Shown here in pieces: positions 51,401-59,564 of a DNA stretch of 64,000 nt (the first letter of the stretch is position 1; the number at the start of each line of letters is the position of its first letter). The notes beneath the pieces were generated by a model. That model worked only from the letters and a program-made list of their open reading frames with translations. It was not told where the DNA came from and did not search any database. Origin of the DNA: Tubulanus polymorphus (Eukaryota; Nemertea; Palaeonemertea; Tubulaniformes; Tubulanidae); contig NC_134027.1 in the NCBI RefSeq assembly GCF_964204645.1, positions 25,780,485 through 25,844,484 on the forward strand, given 5' to 3'. A program made the translations under genes and the position numbers.

Positions 51401-54400
51401 CGGCGCTGATTCGATGGAAGTAAACGAACGCATCTGATTTTCCATTTACGAGGAAAAAGGTCTGAAATTCAGAATGAAGTCACATAATGGGCCTTAGTAG
51501 TGGCCGGTTTATGGTCTCGCGTTTTGAGACCGATGGCTATAGAACAAAACTGGTAAAAATTCTTATATTGCATGGGAATGGCCCTGGATCCACCAGTTGC
51601 ACAGTAGTGTTTTAAGTCCAAAAAGTGATCTTAAATCTTAAGACTATTCATGGGATATAAAGTTAACTTATTAGGTTGTTTGATAGGCTTAAAGCTGGTC
51701 CAAGACTGGTCTTGAATTTAAGCCACGATTGCGCAACTGTGGGTCCGTTACATTACCTCATTGATGTTCAGATTATCTGTTGTATTCTGGCATCTATTTG
51801 ACACAATGAACTTCGTTTCGGCGTTTATCGGTAAATTTGACGTTGTTTTGACGTGAATTCCGATCACTTTGTAAAAACTGTCAAGTCGAATCATTCCTGT
51901 TTTCTGATTTGAGAAATCTATAGATATTTGCGATAGTTCCTTGCAGCAGTCCCCTTTGTAAATAAACAAATTATACAGTTAAGGGAAAGCAACAGTTGAA
52001 TTCGTATATTACAGATTAAATCTTGTTTACCAGTGATCCGTTGTATTGTGGTTGAATTGGGACAACAATTTTCTGACATCGAAAAATCGTCGATTGAGAA
52101 GCCATTATTCGCCGTTATTCCTGTAATTCGCATCTGAAATATTGTTTTGTTAATTTGATAAATATTCAATATTAGATCCCGCAATAGAAAAGAAGTATTT
52201 TAACATTTCGATTGTTCGTGCAAAAAGTGGTCATACCTCGAGCCACGTGATGCCAGTTAGAGTTGAGAGATGAATGGATTTTTTCCTCCAAATCTTAGAT
52301 GCCGCGGGCTCATCTTTATAAAGTAGAGATTCGTTACTATCACGGATCTGGAGAGTAATACCGCCCGATGGTGACACGTACCAAAACTTCAAACAGATTT
52401 CGCTGCTGTTGGTCATCATAATTCTCATATTGCCGGATTGCGTGGCATTCAATGATTTTGCAGTAAGATACAGGCCTAAATTGAAAACATTTTGGTGAGA
52501 AAAGTGGAAAGAAAAAGGCGTTCGAAATTCTCGACAAAAGTGTGCAATATCAAACCATTCTTGTAACACTTACTGAATTAAAGCGGAACAAAAAGGAATT
52601 CATCATTCTATTTTTATGGAACCTGATCTATCTACGCATTTAATTTGTTTTAATGATGACTTATAAGCTCGTTAAGGGCTGGGTTAATTCGTGCACTTTT
52701 CTATGTCTATGTATAAGACGACATCGTAACTACATGTCTTAATAACAAACTAATATACGATACGTTAGAACCACAGAAAATGCACGTTACTATTACGAAT
52801 ATCATTCCGATTAATGTAGTCAACGTTATGCAAGTTAAAATGATCGATGAACATTCAATAATCTTTCCGCGCGAATGAACTGATGTTGATAACAACCGTA
52901 ATTTCATGGCGAAGCTGTGCGCAAACTTACCTCTATAACCAAACACCTCCAACTCGCACAGAGGCAAAATACCTCTTGGTTTTTTCAACTTGGGGTCGCC
53001 TTTAACGTAGATGGCTACTTTTTCAGCCAGCATCCAGCGTCCGCAGTCGACGTGTAAAGTACCGACAGCTTGCTCGATATATTCACAAACGTCGAAGTCT
53101 TTTAGTAGATCTGCATTGTTTGAGGTGATTTCAGAGTTGTTCGAACCGATCAGCACGTAAAACCATCCTAGTGCCATATCTGTAAAACATGAAACGAAAC
53201 AAATAAAGTATTGACAAGATAAAACAGATCATTTGATGATTAACCATTTACCAACATATCGAAATAGTCTCAGTCGCACTGTATTTGGTATACGTGAAAA
53301 ACCATAACAAATCTATGTAACTTCAATCTTATCAAAGAAGTAATCCATTTGAAATGGTCAGTTTAACAGTTTTATTAACAGTTATTAATCGTTGATATTA
53401 GGGGTTTTCTATATACACGTACATACTACCAACATACAATCTATATTTCAATTCATGATTATGCGGAAACCTTACCTATCGGAACCTTACCTTTTGGAAC
53501 AGTGATCTCAATATGTCTTATTCTATATTTCGAGCCCAAATTAACGATGAACCACGGATTAGCGATACCCTTATCGGACAGGTAACATGTACTGTCGTGC
53601 ATATCTCGAAAGCTCAACCCGTCTACAGCGATATTCGAGGTTAAATCCGAGCTTTGACTCGATGTCATCATCACGGCTAACGTTTCTTTATCCTTCGCCA
53701 CATTGTGAGCTACGAAAATAGATCTTCAGATAGTTGGAAATCCATAATTTGGCAAAAAAGTATAAAAAGTCTCACGGGTAAATGAATTTCTTGTCGTAAA
53801 TGTTTTCGGGAGCTAAATTTTCCCCCTCATGTAATAGTCGAGGTGATTAAATTTATATAAGATATGACTTAAGCTAATCAGAAACTATATTGAATTACCG
53901 AGTGACAGAAATAATCAGACTTTAAAGTAGTTACTCATTTTTATCGACACTCAGTAATTTGGATACTGGTTGCCCTGCTGTTATTTTACATAAGTTTATA
54001 TATGTATGTGTAAAACAAATTAATTATCTATTGTGAATCTGGTATTTATTGATGTAAATTATTCAGGAAATAAGTAAATAGATGAATAAATTGATAAATG
54101 AATGAATAATGTCTAATTACCTTCTTTGCCTACTCGTAAGCAAAATTAATCCCTCTTTTGAGGGACCTGTTTTATATAAACCATTTCTTAGTTTCTACAG
54201 ACCCCTCTAATTCACCGTCTAATTTACTGTATTCTGTATTCTGCTTTTGTACACTATGCTGTAGATTATATTTGGAAAAATTAAAGAAAACTTTGATTAA
54301 GTATCGTACCTTGGGACTCTTTTAGGCTGTGGTCCGTAGACGGCCAACCGCCAGGACCGACACCGGAATAGATTTCAAACCCTTCGTACGTCAACCACGA

Positions 54401-57400
54401 ACAGTCATTTTCGAAACTACATTCTACAATACAATAAAACAACTACGTGTGGATCATTAAGACCTAGTGCGAATAAAAAGAATATCAAGTTAAGGTTTTG
54501 AAGAATAGAAAGTAATGGATTTCTTATCTCCATATTACGGAGCCCTTTGACTTACCGAACTCGTCCTGGCCAGAAAACCCGAATATCTCCTAAAAAAAAA
54601 TTAAAAAAAATAAGGAAATACTTTCTTGATTTAAGTAGAATCCTTTAATATCACTTCAATTCGTTTGAGAAATTTATTTTGATTTATGTTACACGTTGAA
54701 AAAATGTAAAAGACAATAAATTAAGCCGCGATGACACGAGCGTTTTTAGCCCGGGGCCTAATTAGGTTAAAGCATCACACCAGACCGTTGCCAAATTTTA
54801 GCATCGGTCAGATCAAATTTTGTGTGAATGCTTAACTGGTTCTGGATGTGACTCACCTCACTTGCCGCAGTATCATTTTGATAAAATGTTATCAATAAGT
54901 GAGTGATAAACGTGCGAACGCGCTCTCCGATTAAGCACGGGCCAAATTTGCCTCGAGTCTGGTCCGGGCCAGTTGACCCGAGCCAAATCGTCCCCTGCGG
55001 CGATCGTGGCTACGATTAAGCATTAACAAACGCAGTATTGCTATAAGAGTTTTATTTATCGATGTAACACGTAACAAGAGGTTGAAAGCAGACCTACAAT
55101 CAATGGCTAATAAATACTAAAAGCTTGACGTATCAATCAATAAATGAAATAATTGGGTTATTTTTTTCGGACATTGAAAATAGTTGAAGTAGACCGGCTT
55201 CGTTTCAAACGTCACTCATTAACGTTTTCTCTTTATTCCGAATTCGCGGTGAAATTTGATTAATGCGTCGATTTTGCGGCGCTCGATTTCCCGTTATCAC
55301 GCGCGAGCGCGGGTTACTTTCCGTCTGAGTCTGACGTGTATCGATAAGTGACATGAACAGTTTTTACGGAGAAACGTTCTTATAATAAAGCGGGGCCGCC
55401 GCAGAGTAAGGGGGAGGTTACGAAGAACCACCCGAAATCCGACAAAGGTCTACTTTTGAAAAAAGAATTTTTAGAAATTGTCCTATGTATTCCCGGTCCT
55501 ATAGGCCTGTGGTCGTATTGACTGGCATTGAATTCCATAGTGAGACTAGAATTACGAGTGTATTAGCCACCAAAACGCGATGTCTTTCACTCCCTGCGAG
55601 TTTTTTTTAATACCCACAACCCACAGAGCGCGGGGAGAGAGACCAGAGAAGAACGTTCGACCAAGAAACTCTGTTGCCACCAGGGTTTGAACCCGTAAAC
55701 CCTGGATTGACGAGACCAGAGACCGGCGAGTAGTTTCAAGAAGTTCCGTTAAGACCTCACTTCAATGAACCGCCCATAAAACCAGTCACGCTATGGCCTT
55801 TAAAAACACATGTCCCTCGATGAAACAAAATACAAAATGAAATGATAGATGATATAATTATTTGTGAAAAAATCACACATTGCAAATAGAATAGAAACAT
55901 AATAGATAAGTTTATATGGATAGAATGTCTACGATGATAACACGACCAACATTAATATCAAACAAGACATATTTATTCACTATAGACGCTTCATGATAAC
56001 TCTTGCACACGAAACAAATATGCATTTTCTTAGGTTTGCGTGTATTGCAGATAGTTATAATATCAAAGTGTTTATTTCGCACAAAAAAATACAGATATAT
56101 CGAGAGAAAAAATGCAGTTTTATTATGGCAGATAAGTGTTTTGTGAGGTCACGTGATACGTATCAGTTGTCGGTTACTTTTCGCCGCCGGTCCTTCCGAC
56201 AACGTGGATAAGCATTCTCTCGCGATTTAGCAAAGAAGCCACTATATGGCAACATGATACCGACTTCATTTCTTTATCCGATCCTTATTTCTACACTTTT
56301 TTATGTAAACATTTGTATAAATCACGTATCGTACTTAGTTGATGATATCATAGGATATCTGGCGATTTTTTGACCGAACCTTTCGCAAAATATGTTTTAT
56401 TTACCGAAAACCACTTTAGTTTCATCTGTTGTTTATTCAAGTATTGTGTTATATTGTATTGTAATGTATTGTATTGTATTGTATTGTATTGTGTTGTGTT
56501 GTGTTGTTGTGTTGTGTTGTGTTGTGTTGTGTTGTGTTGTGTTGTGTTGTGTTGTGTTGTGTTGTGTTGTGTTGTGTTGTGTTGTGTTGTGTTGTGTTGT
56601 GTTGTGTTGTGTTGTGTTGTGTTGTGTTGTGTTGTGTTGTGTTGTGTTGTATTGTGTTGTATTGTTTATTTAACTTCGATGTTTACACAACGATGGACGT
56701 AATATTGACAGAGATGATAATTAATCAATAGTAGGTATACGAATATTATCATTAAGTATTTTATGGCGTTATGTCACAAGGAGGAATTTCCTGAGTTTGA
56801 ATATTTTATTGAGATATAAGCCCAGCGAATTTATAAGGTTAGATGATTTGCTGGAGATGATATCAATGAAATTTATTCTAGTAGGAGCTTGATAATAACT
56901 CTTTGGGAGTAGGTCCCTTCTTATGTCGTTGTAAATTGGACACAGAAGTGACGTGAATTTGACAAATTTTACAAATGCGTTGTTCCTTAAGGGTTAAAAG
57001 AGTTAACAAACGACAGGTTTCTATCGTAAATTAACTTTAATTTATCAATCAACTACATGTCTTTTTTATTTATTTTGCTTCAAACAAAGTTCGTCGTCGT
57101 TTTCCATTACTCACGGAGCGGGATATCATATAAGAAAATACGTAGATATAAACAATCCATATATCGATAAAACTAAAGTTACGTTAATTTAATAGACGAA
57201 CTAACGTTAAGTAATTTGGTTGAATTAGAAAAAAGAATTCACAGAGGAAGTCTCAAATCTCTTGGTTATTTTATATTGAAATAGTCACTGCCGCAAGAGC
57301 GTTTCCGGTGTGCCTGCATCCAGAACCAACCGTTAAACATTGAATTATGAACACTAAAAAACGATAAAGTCCATGATCGAAAAGGACGAAACGAATGAAA

Positions 57401-57464
57401 AATTGTTTGAAAATATCATTACCTTCAGGATAATCAAAAACAACAGAACTTCAATTAATTTCAT
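28991..57464 (-). CDS. Giant chimeric GRL101/LGR-type GPCR with MAM-FTP-CTLD-F5/8C-PAN-kringle-CUB-LDLa-LRR ectodomain and pseudokinase-like tail
   Basis: Read as 47 coding exons (10,020 nt, 3,339 residues plus stop), detailed in the entries that follow. Every junction is phase-consistent and module borders are almost all phase 1. Approximate residues: signal peptide 1-20; MAM 25-333 interrupted by an FTP at 64-219; unassigned 334-485; CTLD 486-674; F5/8C 675-879; CTLD 880-1034; FTP N-half 1035-1117; PAN 1118-1205; kringle-like 1206-1302; F5/8C 1303-1457; PAN 1458-1539; FTP C-half 1540-1614; FTP 1615-1756; F5/8C 1757-1924; CUBs 1925-2210; CTLD 2211-2358; LDLa 2359-2660; LRRs to about 2870; 7TM to 3190; tail to 3339. 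The membrane end is like Lymnaea GRL101 and relaxin receptors. Predicted cell-surface receptor whose ectodomain could bind glycans or matrix. Main doubts: the 50,441-49,955 junction and a possible GC-AG intron at 39,954. It could be two genes. Confidence 0.75.
30657..30876. mobile_element. TIR element with GATACCTTGTTTCTCCGC ends, copy 1
   Basis: Inverted ends GATACCTTGTTTCTCCGC and GCGGAGAAACAAGGCATC, extended by AGGCTAAACAAAAAT on the outside, with two CGGCCGGGTC words inside. The second copy, inverted in orientation, is at 60551-60770. Non-autonomous. Confidence 0.75.
30881..32941 (-). other. Receptor exons: LDLa 7, leucine-rich repeats and seven-transmembrane domain
   Basis: Exon 31373-32941 holds LDLa 7 ([16 protein letters not shown]), an LRR N-cap (CPIGCVCFG), about seven LRRs (for example [38 protein letters not shown]), a hinge with [12 protein letters not shown] as in LGRs, and TM1-TM6 ([36 protein letters not shown] replacing [21 protein letters not shown]). 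Exon 30881-31022 gives TM7 with [12 protein letters not shown] (NPxxY). This end alone is a GRL101/relaxin-receptor-like (LGR type C) GPCR. GT donor at 30880 abuts a TIR element. Confidence 0.92.
33024..34735 (-). other. Receptor exons: LDL-receptor class A repeats 1-6
   Basis: Exons 34568-34735, 34081-34194, 33875-33994, 33570-33659, 33301-33480 and 33024-33140, all phase 1-1. Calcium-cage endings are visible: [64 protein letters not shown]. Repeat 4 is split over two exons (CDGIKDCQ, then [10 protein letters not shown]). Repeat 5 ([10 protein letters not shown]) has lost the acidic cage. The seventh repeat is at the start of the next exon. Confidence 0.88.
33724..33853. mobile_element. MITE of the CCAGTTGCACAGT family, copy 1
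   Basis: About 130-150 bp with inverted ends (GGGCCCAGTTGCTCAGTCGT, ACTATGCAACTGGCTCC) and inner TTAAGTC/GACTTAAG repeats. Sister copies: 38366-38507, 47009-47150, 47226-47368, 51590-51747 and 62300-62436, all non-coding. Confidence 0.8.
34814..35788 (-). other. Receptor exons: C-type lectin-like domain 3
   Basis: Exons 35500-35788 and 34814-34968, joined in phase 2 (W split). They read [60 protein letters not shown] and [11 protein letters not shown]. Complete CTLD with WxxA-x-S/xC, WIGL-like and EDC/F-x-C motifs; no EPN/QPD. Confidence 0.85.
36142..37493 (-). other. Receptor exons: two CUB domains
   Basis: CUB 1: exons 37321-37493 and 36782-37031 ([49 protein letters not shown]). CUB 2: single exon 36142-36576 ([53 protein letters not shown]). 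Both keep the C-G-x3-SPNYP-x-Y start. CUB 2 has an acidic D-x-L-EIYD site of the type that can bind calcium. Confidence 0.88.
37573..38983 (-). other. Receptor exons: F5/8 type C domain 3
   Basis: Exons 38793-38983, 38136-38291 and 37573-37729, phases 1-0-0-1. They read [71 protein letters not shown] and [13 protein letters not shown]. Divergent but with the fold's start, middle and RYVR end motifs. Confidence 0.75.
37990..38102. mobile_element. Hairpin MITE in receptor intron
   Basis: Arms GGACCGGTTTTATATGCTGG and CAGTCTATTAAACCGGGTCC, followed inward by ATTACCTCTAACTCG against CGGGTTAAAGGTAAT, form an almost complete palindrome of about 113 bp between discoidin exons. Confidence 0.7.
39445..40155 (-). 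other. Receptor exons: FTP domain 2
   Basis: Exons 39955-40155 and 39445-39669. They read [60 protein letters not shown] and [13 protein letters not shown]. The only donor giving phase 1 after YYITIN is GC (AATG/GCGAGT), which would make a GC-AG intron. The next GT downstream breaks the phase. Confidence 0.7.
40256..40607. mobile_element. ~350-bp TIR element with TAGTCTAGACCATC ends
   Basis: Perfect 14-bp inverted ends TAGTCTAGACCATC and GATGGTCTAGACTA. The interior carries a tRNA-like GGGTTCGAATCCC box (40567) and a gene-free filler. A shortened, inverted relative is at 43304-43408. Non-autonomous, intronic. Confidence 0.75.
40793..41265. repeat. 58-bp tandem repeat with a three-unit pattern
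   Basis: Eight copies; GGAGACC recurs at 40807, 40865, 40923, 40981, 41039, 41097, 41155 and 41213. Units carry either GACCCTTG or GACCTTTG in the order 1-2-1-1-2-1-1-2, so amplification was in 174-bp trimers. It lies in a receptor intron. Confidence 0.95.
41322..41546 (-). other. Receptor exon: C-terminal half of the split FTP domain
   Basis: Phase 1-1 exon reading [47 protein letters not shown] and [10 protein letters not shown]. This equals the second exon of FTP 1 ([24 protein letters not shown]). Its first half is most plausibly the exon at 45468-45716. Confidence 0.78.
41883..42128 (-). other. Receptor exon: PAN/Apple domain 2
   Basis: Phase 1-1 exon with [43 protein letters not shown] and [13 protein letters not shown]-type Cys pattern similar to the domain at 44905. 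Confidence 0.7.
42459..43079 (-). other. Receptor exons: F5/8 type C domain 2
   Basis: Exons 42898-43079, 42680-42823 and 42459-42597, phases 1-0-0-1. They read [46 protein letters not shown] and [20 protein letters not shown]. Confidence 0.85.
43514..43804 (-). other. Receptor exon: kringle-like domain
   Basis: Phase 1-1 exon reading [41 protein letters not shown] and CFDNIPYC. It matches the kringle order C...G-x-YRG...C-x-W...CR-x-P...CxxxP...C, with six cysteines. Kringles normally bind proteins. Confidence 0.7.
44598..44753. mobile_element. MITE with AGCCCAACGCACACGACGCA ends
   Basis: Imperfect inverted ends, AGCCCAACGCACACGACGCA and TGCATCGTGAGCGTTGGGCT, around GGAAACA/TGTTTCC inner repeats, in an intron. 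Related fragments occur at 2450-2520, 25490-25520 and 28290-28325. Confidence 0.65.
44905..45168 (-). other. Receptor exon: PAN/Apple domain 1
   Basis: Phase 1-1 exon with [20 protein letters not shown] then [13 protein letters not shown] and YELDCHQ. This is the Cys spacing of PAN/Apple domains, which bind proteins or sugars. Confidence 0.7.
45468..45716 (-). other. Receptor exon: N-terminal half of a split FTP domain
   Basis: Phase 1-1 exon reading [50 protein letters not shown] and LRRLTG. It corresponds to the first exon of FTP 1 (PWFIVNLG ... HIEITVPKG). The matching second half is not next but 3.9 kb away, at 41322-41546. Confidence 0.78.
45779..45973. mobile_element. Short TIR element resembling pogo/Tigger ends
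   Basis: An intron insertion whose ends are AGAGCCCGCTTAATTCGG and TCCGGATTAAGCGGATTTGA (inverted), with AT-rich filler and a poly-A run. No transposase. Confidence 0.5.
46030..46909 (-). other. Receptor exons: C-type lectin-like domain 2
   Basis: Exons 46682-46909, 46242-46348 and 46030-46159. They read [39 protein letters not shown] and [15 protein letters not shown]. No sugar-binding EPN or QPD triplet is seen. Confidence 0.82.
47471..48574 (-). other. Receptor exons: F5/8 type C (discoidin) domain 1
   Basis: Exons 48300-48574, 47968-48150 and 47471-47627, phases 1-0-0-1 as is usual for this fold. They read [39 protein letters not shown] and [20 protein letters not shown]. Discoidin domains bind glycans, phospholipids or matrix. 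Confidence 0.85.
48803..49955 (-). other. Receptor exons: C-type lectin-like domain 1
   Basis: Exons 49736-49955 and 48803-49149. They read [54 protein letters not shown] and VQYNFICKK, a full CTLD with its WxxA-xxxC, W-x-G and final F-x-C elements. No EPN or QPD motif is visible, so calcium-dependent sugar binding is doubtful. The 586-nt intron between them is mostly minisatellite. Confidence 0.85.
49237..49735. repeat. 19-bp minisatellite (GGTCTCTCGGTGTCCTCAT)n
   Basis: About 26 copies of a 19-bp unit with CTCAT, CTCGT and CACAT variants, filling the intron of CTLD 1 right up to the donor site at 49735. Because 19 is not a multiple of three, all frames give the same peptide repeat; these open frames are not genes. 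Confidence 0.95.
50376..51953 (-). other. Receptor exons: unassigned Cys-containing module
   Basis: Exons 51757-51953, 51326-51461 and 50441-50563. They read [50 protein letters not shown] and [20 protein letters not shown]. The first two exons have the flavour of a degenerate discoidin-like beta-sandwich, but no diagnostic motif is present. The third exon can read on past its donor to a TGA at 50376-50378, ending SLNKKEQ, which would give a truncated soluble product or a gene end. Confidence 0.5.
52031..52475 (-). other. Receptor exons: central and C-terminal MAM
   Basis: Exons 52237-52475 and 52031-52133. They begin (G)[18 protein letters not shown], continue [17 protein letters not shown] and [20 protein letters not shown], which is the rest of a MAM domain (GxY, CLxFWY and the final G-x-IA-x-DD motif). 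It joins in frame and in phase either to the FTP exon or directly to the MAM exon at 54310. Confidence 0.8.
52931..53709 (-). other. Receptor exons: FTP (fucolectin-type) domain 1
   Basis: Exons 53491-53709 and 52931-53179, both phase 1-1. They read [37 protein letters not shown], then C[14 protein letters not shown] and [13 protein letters not shown], the eel-fucolectin/tachylectin-4/pentraxin pattern. In lectin members this fold binds fucose with one His and two Arg; I cannot align those residues with confidence. A second donor 15 nt further on (53476) would add KVPIG. Confidence 0.8.
54310..54423 (-). other. Receptor exon: N-terminal part of MAM domain
   Basis: Phase 1-1 exon reading [20 protein letters not shown] then [16 protein letters not shown], the standard MAM opening (C-x-FE-x3-C-x-W and P-x-x-DH). 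The DH motif should be followed by G-x-Y; that sequence lies 1.8 kb away, beyond the FTP cassette. Confidence 0.8.
54725..55030. repeat. Dispersed repeat, inverted partner at 61475-61640
   Basis: Shares reverse-complement blocks with the later region: TTAAGCACGGGCCAAATTTG against CAAATTTGGCCCCTGCTTAA, and GTGAGGTGAATCACTTCCAG against CTGGATGTGACTCACCTCAC. No coding potential. Confidence 0.6.
55500..55800 (-). repeat. Possible tRNA-derived SINE in receptor intron
   Basis: On the minus strand a CCAGGGTTTACGGGTTCAAA box with CCCTGG forms a T-arm-like stem (internal B-box), followed by a tRNA-unrelated tail ending in a run of A. It lies in the first large intron. Confidence 0.35.
56454..56662. 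repeat. (GTTGT)n pentanucleotide microsatellite
   Basis: About 40 copies of GTTGT/GTGTT, with an ATTGT variant at both ends, in a receptor intron. Cys/Val/Leu-rich frames across it are artefacts. Confidence 0.95.
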
Positions 57465-57467
57465 GTT
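57423..57467 (-). other. Receptor exon: start codon and signal peptide
   Basis: Exon 57423-57467 carries the ATG at 57464-57462 and reads [14 protein letters not shown], a short positive start and a hydrophobic core. It splices in phase 0 to a 34-nt exon at 54556-54589 ([11 protein letters not shown]), where cleavage probably occurs. The 2.8-kb intron between them holds the AACAC microsatellite and several repeats. Confidence 0.75.
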
Positions 57468-57593
57468 CTGAAAATTTAAACATAATATAACAACATCAAG
57501 TGTTTCTTGAAATTCTCAAGAAGGTGTTCTGATGATTTCCGAGCGGCATAGTCATAAATACGTAATACAGCTACATAAAATGTCCAACTTACC

Positions 57594-57690
57594 TCGGAAC
57601 TGAATGTATTAACATCGGCATCAAGTTCACGGAGAATCAACTCCGAAACTAATGACTGGTTTAACCGTTATCATACGGATATATATACAC
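57594..57690 (-). promoter_or_regulatory. TATA-like box and 5' non-coding exon of the large receptor
   Basis: On the minus strand TATATATAT lies at 57688-57679. About 25-30 nt downstream there would be a start site near 57655, then a short exon ending at a good donor (CCGAG/GTAAGT) at 57593. The next acceptor (TTTTCAG at 57468) opens the signal-peptide exon. The order fits a TATA promoter followed by one non-coding exon. Confidence 0.55.
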
Positions 57691-57999
57691 TTCACCGTTT
57701 GATTTAATTGCGGTAATGAATCCTCGATTGCCATTGCCTCTTCTAATTTCTTTTCACCGTCGCGTCCGATAATCGATAAAATTCACACAAGAGAAACGGT
57801 TTTATATTCAAAGTTCAAGCGTCGATTGATGGTTATTAGATTTAGAACCAGCCGTTAACGAGCAAATTTTCTTCAGGTCACTGGCTTTCAACTCATTATT
57901 TACTTCATTTTTTAAAATGGTTATACAATGAAAAAGTTTCTAATGACTTCTGTTTGAACGATTTTTTTTAATGCGTAGGTAAGTAAGTGCACCCGATCG

Positions 58000-59564
58000 G
58001 ATCGTTACGTTGTCCGTATATATCTGTTCATTAATTTTGGATTGTTTCTTATCCGCTTATAATGAGTTTCGTATGTATGGCTTCAAAAAGGTCGCATGTA
58101 TACTCATAAAATCAATACCGTAGGAATCGTTCGTTTTGAATGAGAGCGTACTCGCGGATCGAAAGTTTAAATACAGTAGTATCAGTTACAGACAACTCAA
58201 ACATCCTCTTTTGCACAAAGGGAACTCTAAACTACAAGATGCAAGCCGACTAAGTGCTGTCTAAAGTCGGTCCTGCCTCGTACCGCGAGATACTCGTCGT
58301 TAACGGGTCTTAATCACCATGCTGCCCTCGCTACACTGTAACGTGCAGCGGATTTTTTCAAACATAAATCAACTCTGGTTACGCCTTCACACGCACTAAT
58401 GCGCTATGTCTGATATAAATGAGACTATTCTAAGAACGATAGCGCGATTGAATTAGTGATCAGCGTTACCACTGCCGGTTGATTGCCAGGTTCGCCTCGT
58501 GTTAGTGTAAGACAAATCCGCTAACGTTGATCATAGCGGCAGCACCTGACGGTGTAGTAACGTGTTTCCTTAAAAGATTAAAACTCGAGGTTGAATGACT
58601 TTATTGAGGATAATTAACCGCTAAATGTCTGATATTGAAGAGTTATGGATATAAGACGTAATCAAGCAGGGTTAGAGATAAGCGTGGACGTTATCCTGTA
58701 ACGACAATACTAGAAACAAAACAGAAATTTGGTAATAAAAGTAACAAACTTTATTACAGTTAAATTTATCACATCGAATTATTCAGTATTTTCTCATGAA
58801 AAATCTTGATTCTGAAAGCGTTAAATTTGTTGAACGAATGATACGGTATCAATCGATAGTATGAATATCGTTTGATACCGTATCTGATACTCTGTATATC
58901 TGAATTTTATGCACGCGTTACCGGTCGGCGATGCTAAAAGATTTGTGGATTTGTAGTTTACTCCTCATTTACATTTACAACAAATCAAAATAACAGTTTA
59001 TATTTAAACATTTGATTCTGATGAATATAAGTATGATTAAATACATCCATATCACATATAGTAATAATAATAATGATCATTATATAGATTCGGTGGTAAT
59101 TTATGTACAAATACTAACATCGTCTTTCTATTGATACATACACGGATATTGGTGAATCTCTGAGTGCCAGCTATTTAATCACTATAACACGGACTCGACA
59201 GGTTACGAGAAATGTTTATGATTCTCACATTACAAGATCGTATTCACGCAATTAGAATTACCATAAGTACCTTTTCAAAAATGTTATTTCTAGTTTCTAG
59301 CACGATAACACAGGTATAACCGTTGTCAACACACATATGGCCAAGAAAATAATATTTTCATCTGGACTTTAATCCGGTGTTCTTGGTGCAGATCTTAATT
59401 AGAGTTTCAATTTAATCTATACCAATGATCTTAATTACAGAAATTAGATTTCTATTTGAAAATTTCCACCAAGAACACTGCGGTCTCGCACCGCATACAC
59501 GACGCACTGGGTCCATGTACATTTCCCGATATTCAATAGCAAAATTACGCACCATTTAAAACAT
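58000..59564. other. Intergenic region between the receptor and TSP1 genes
   Basis: No gene recognised. 58200-58560 holds short inverted words that look like a diverged repeat; the rest is AT-rich. The receptor promoter and the 3' UTR of the TSP1 gene flank it. Confidence 0.55.

Noticed and set aside
56370-56731. Cys/Val/Leu-rich frames
   Set aside because: Pentanucleotide microsatellite.
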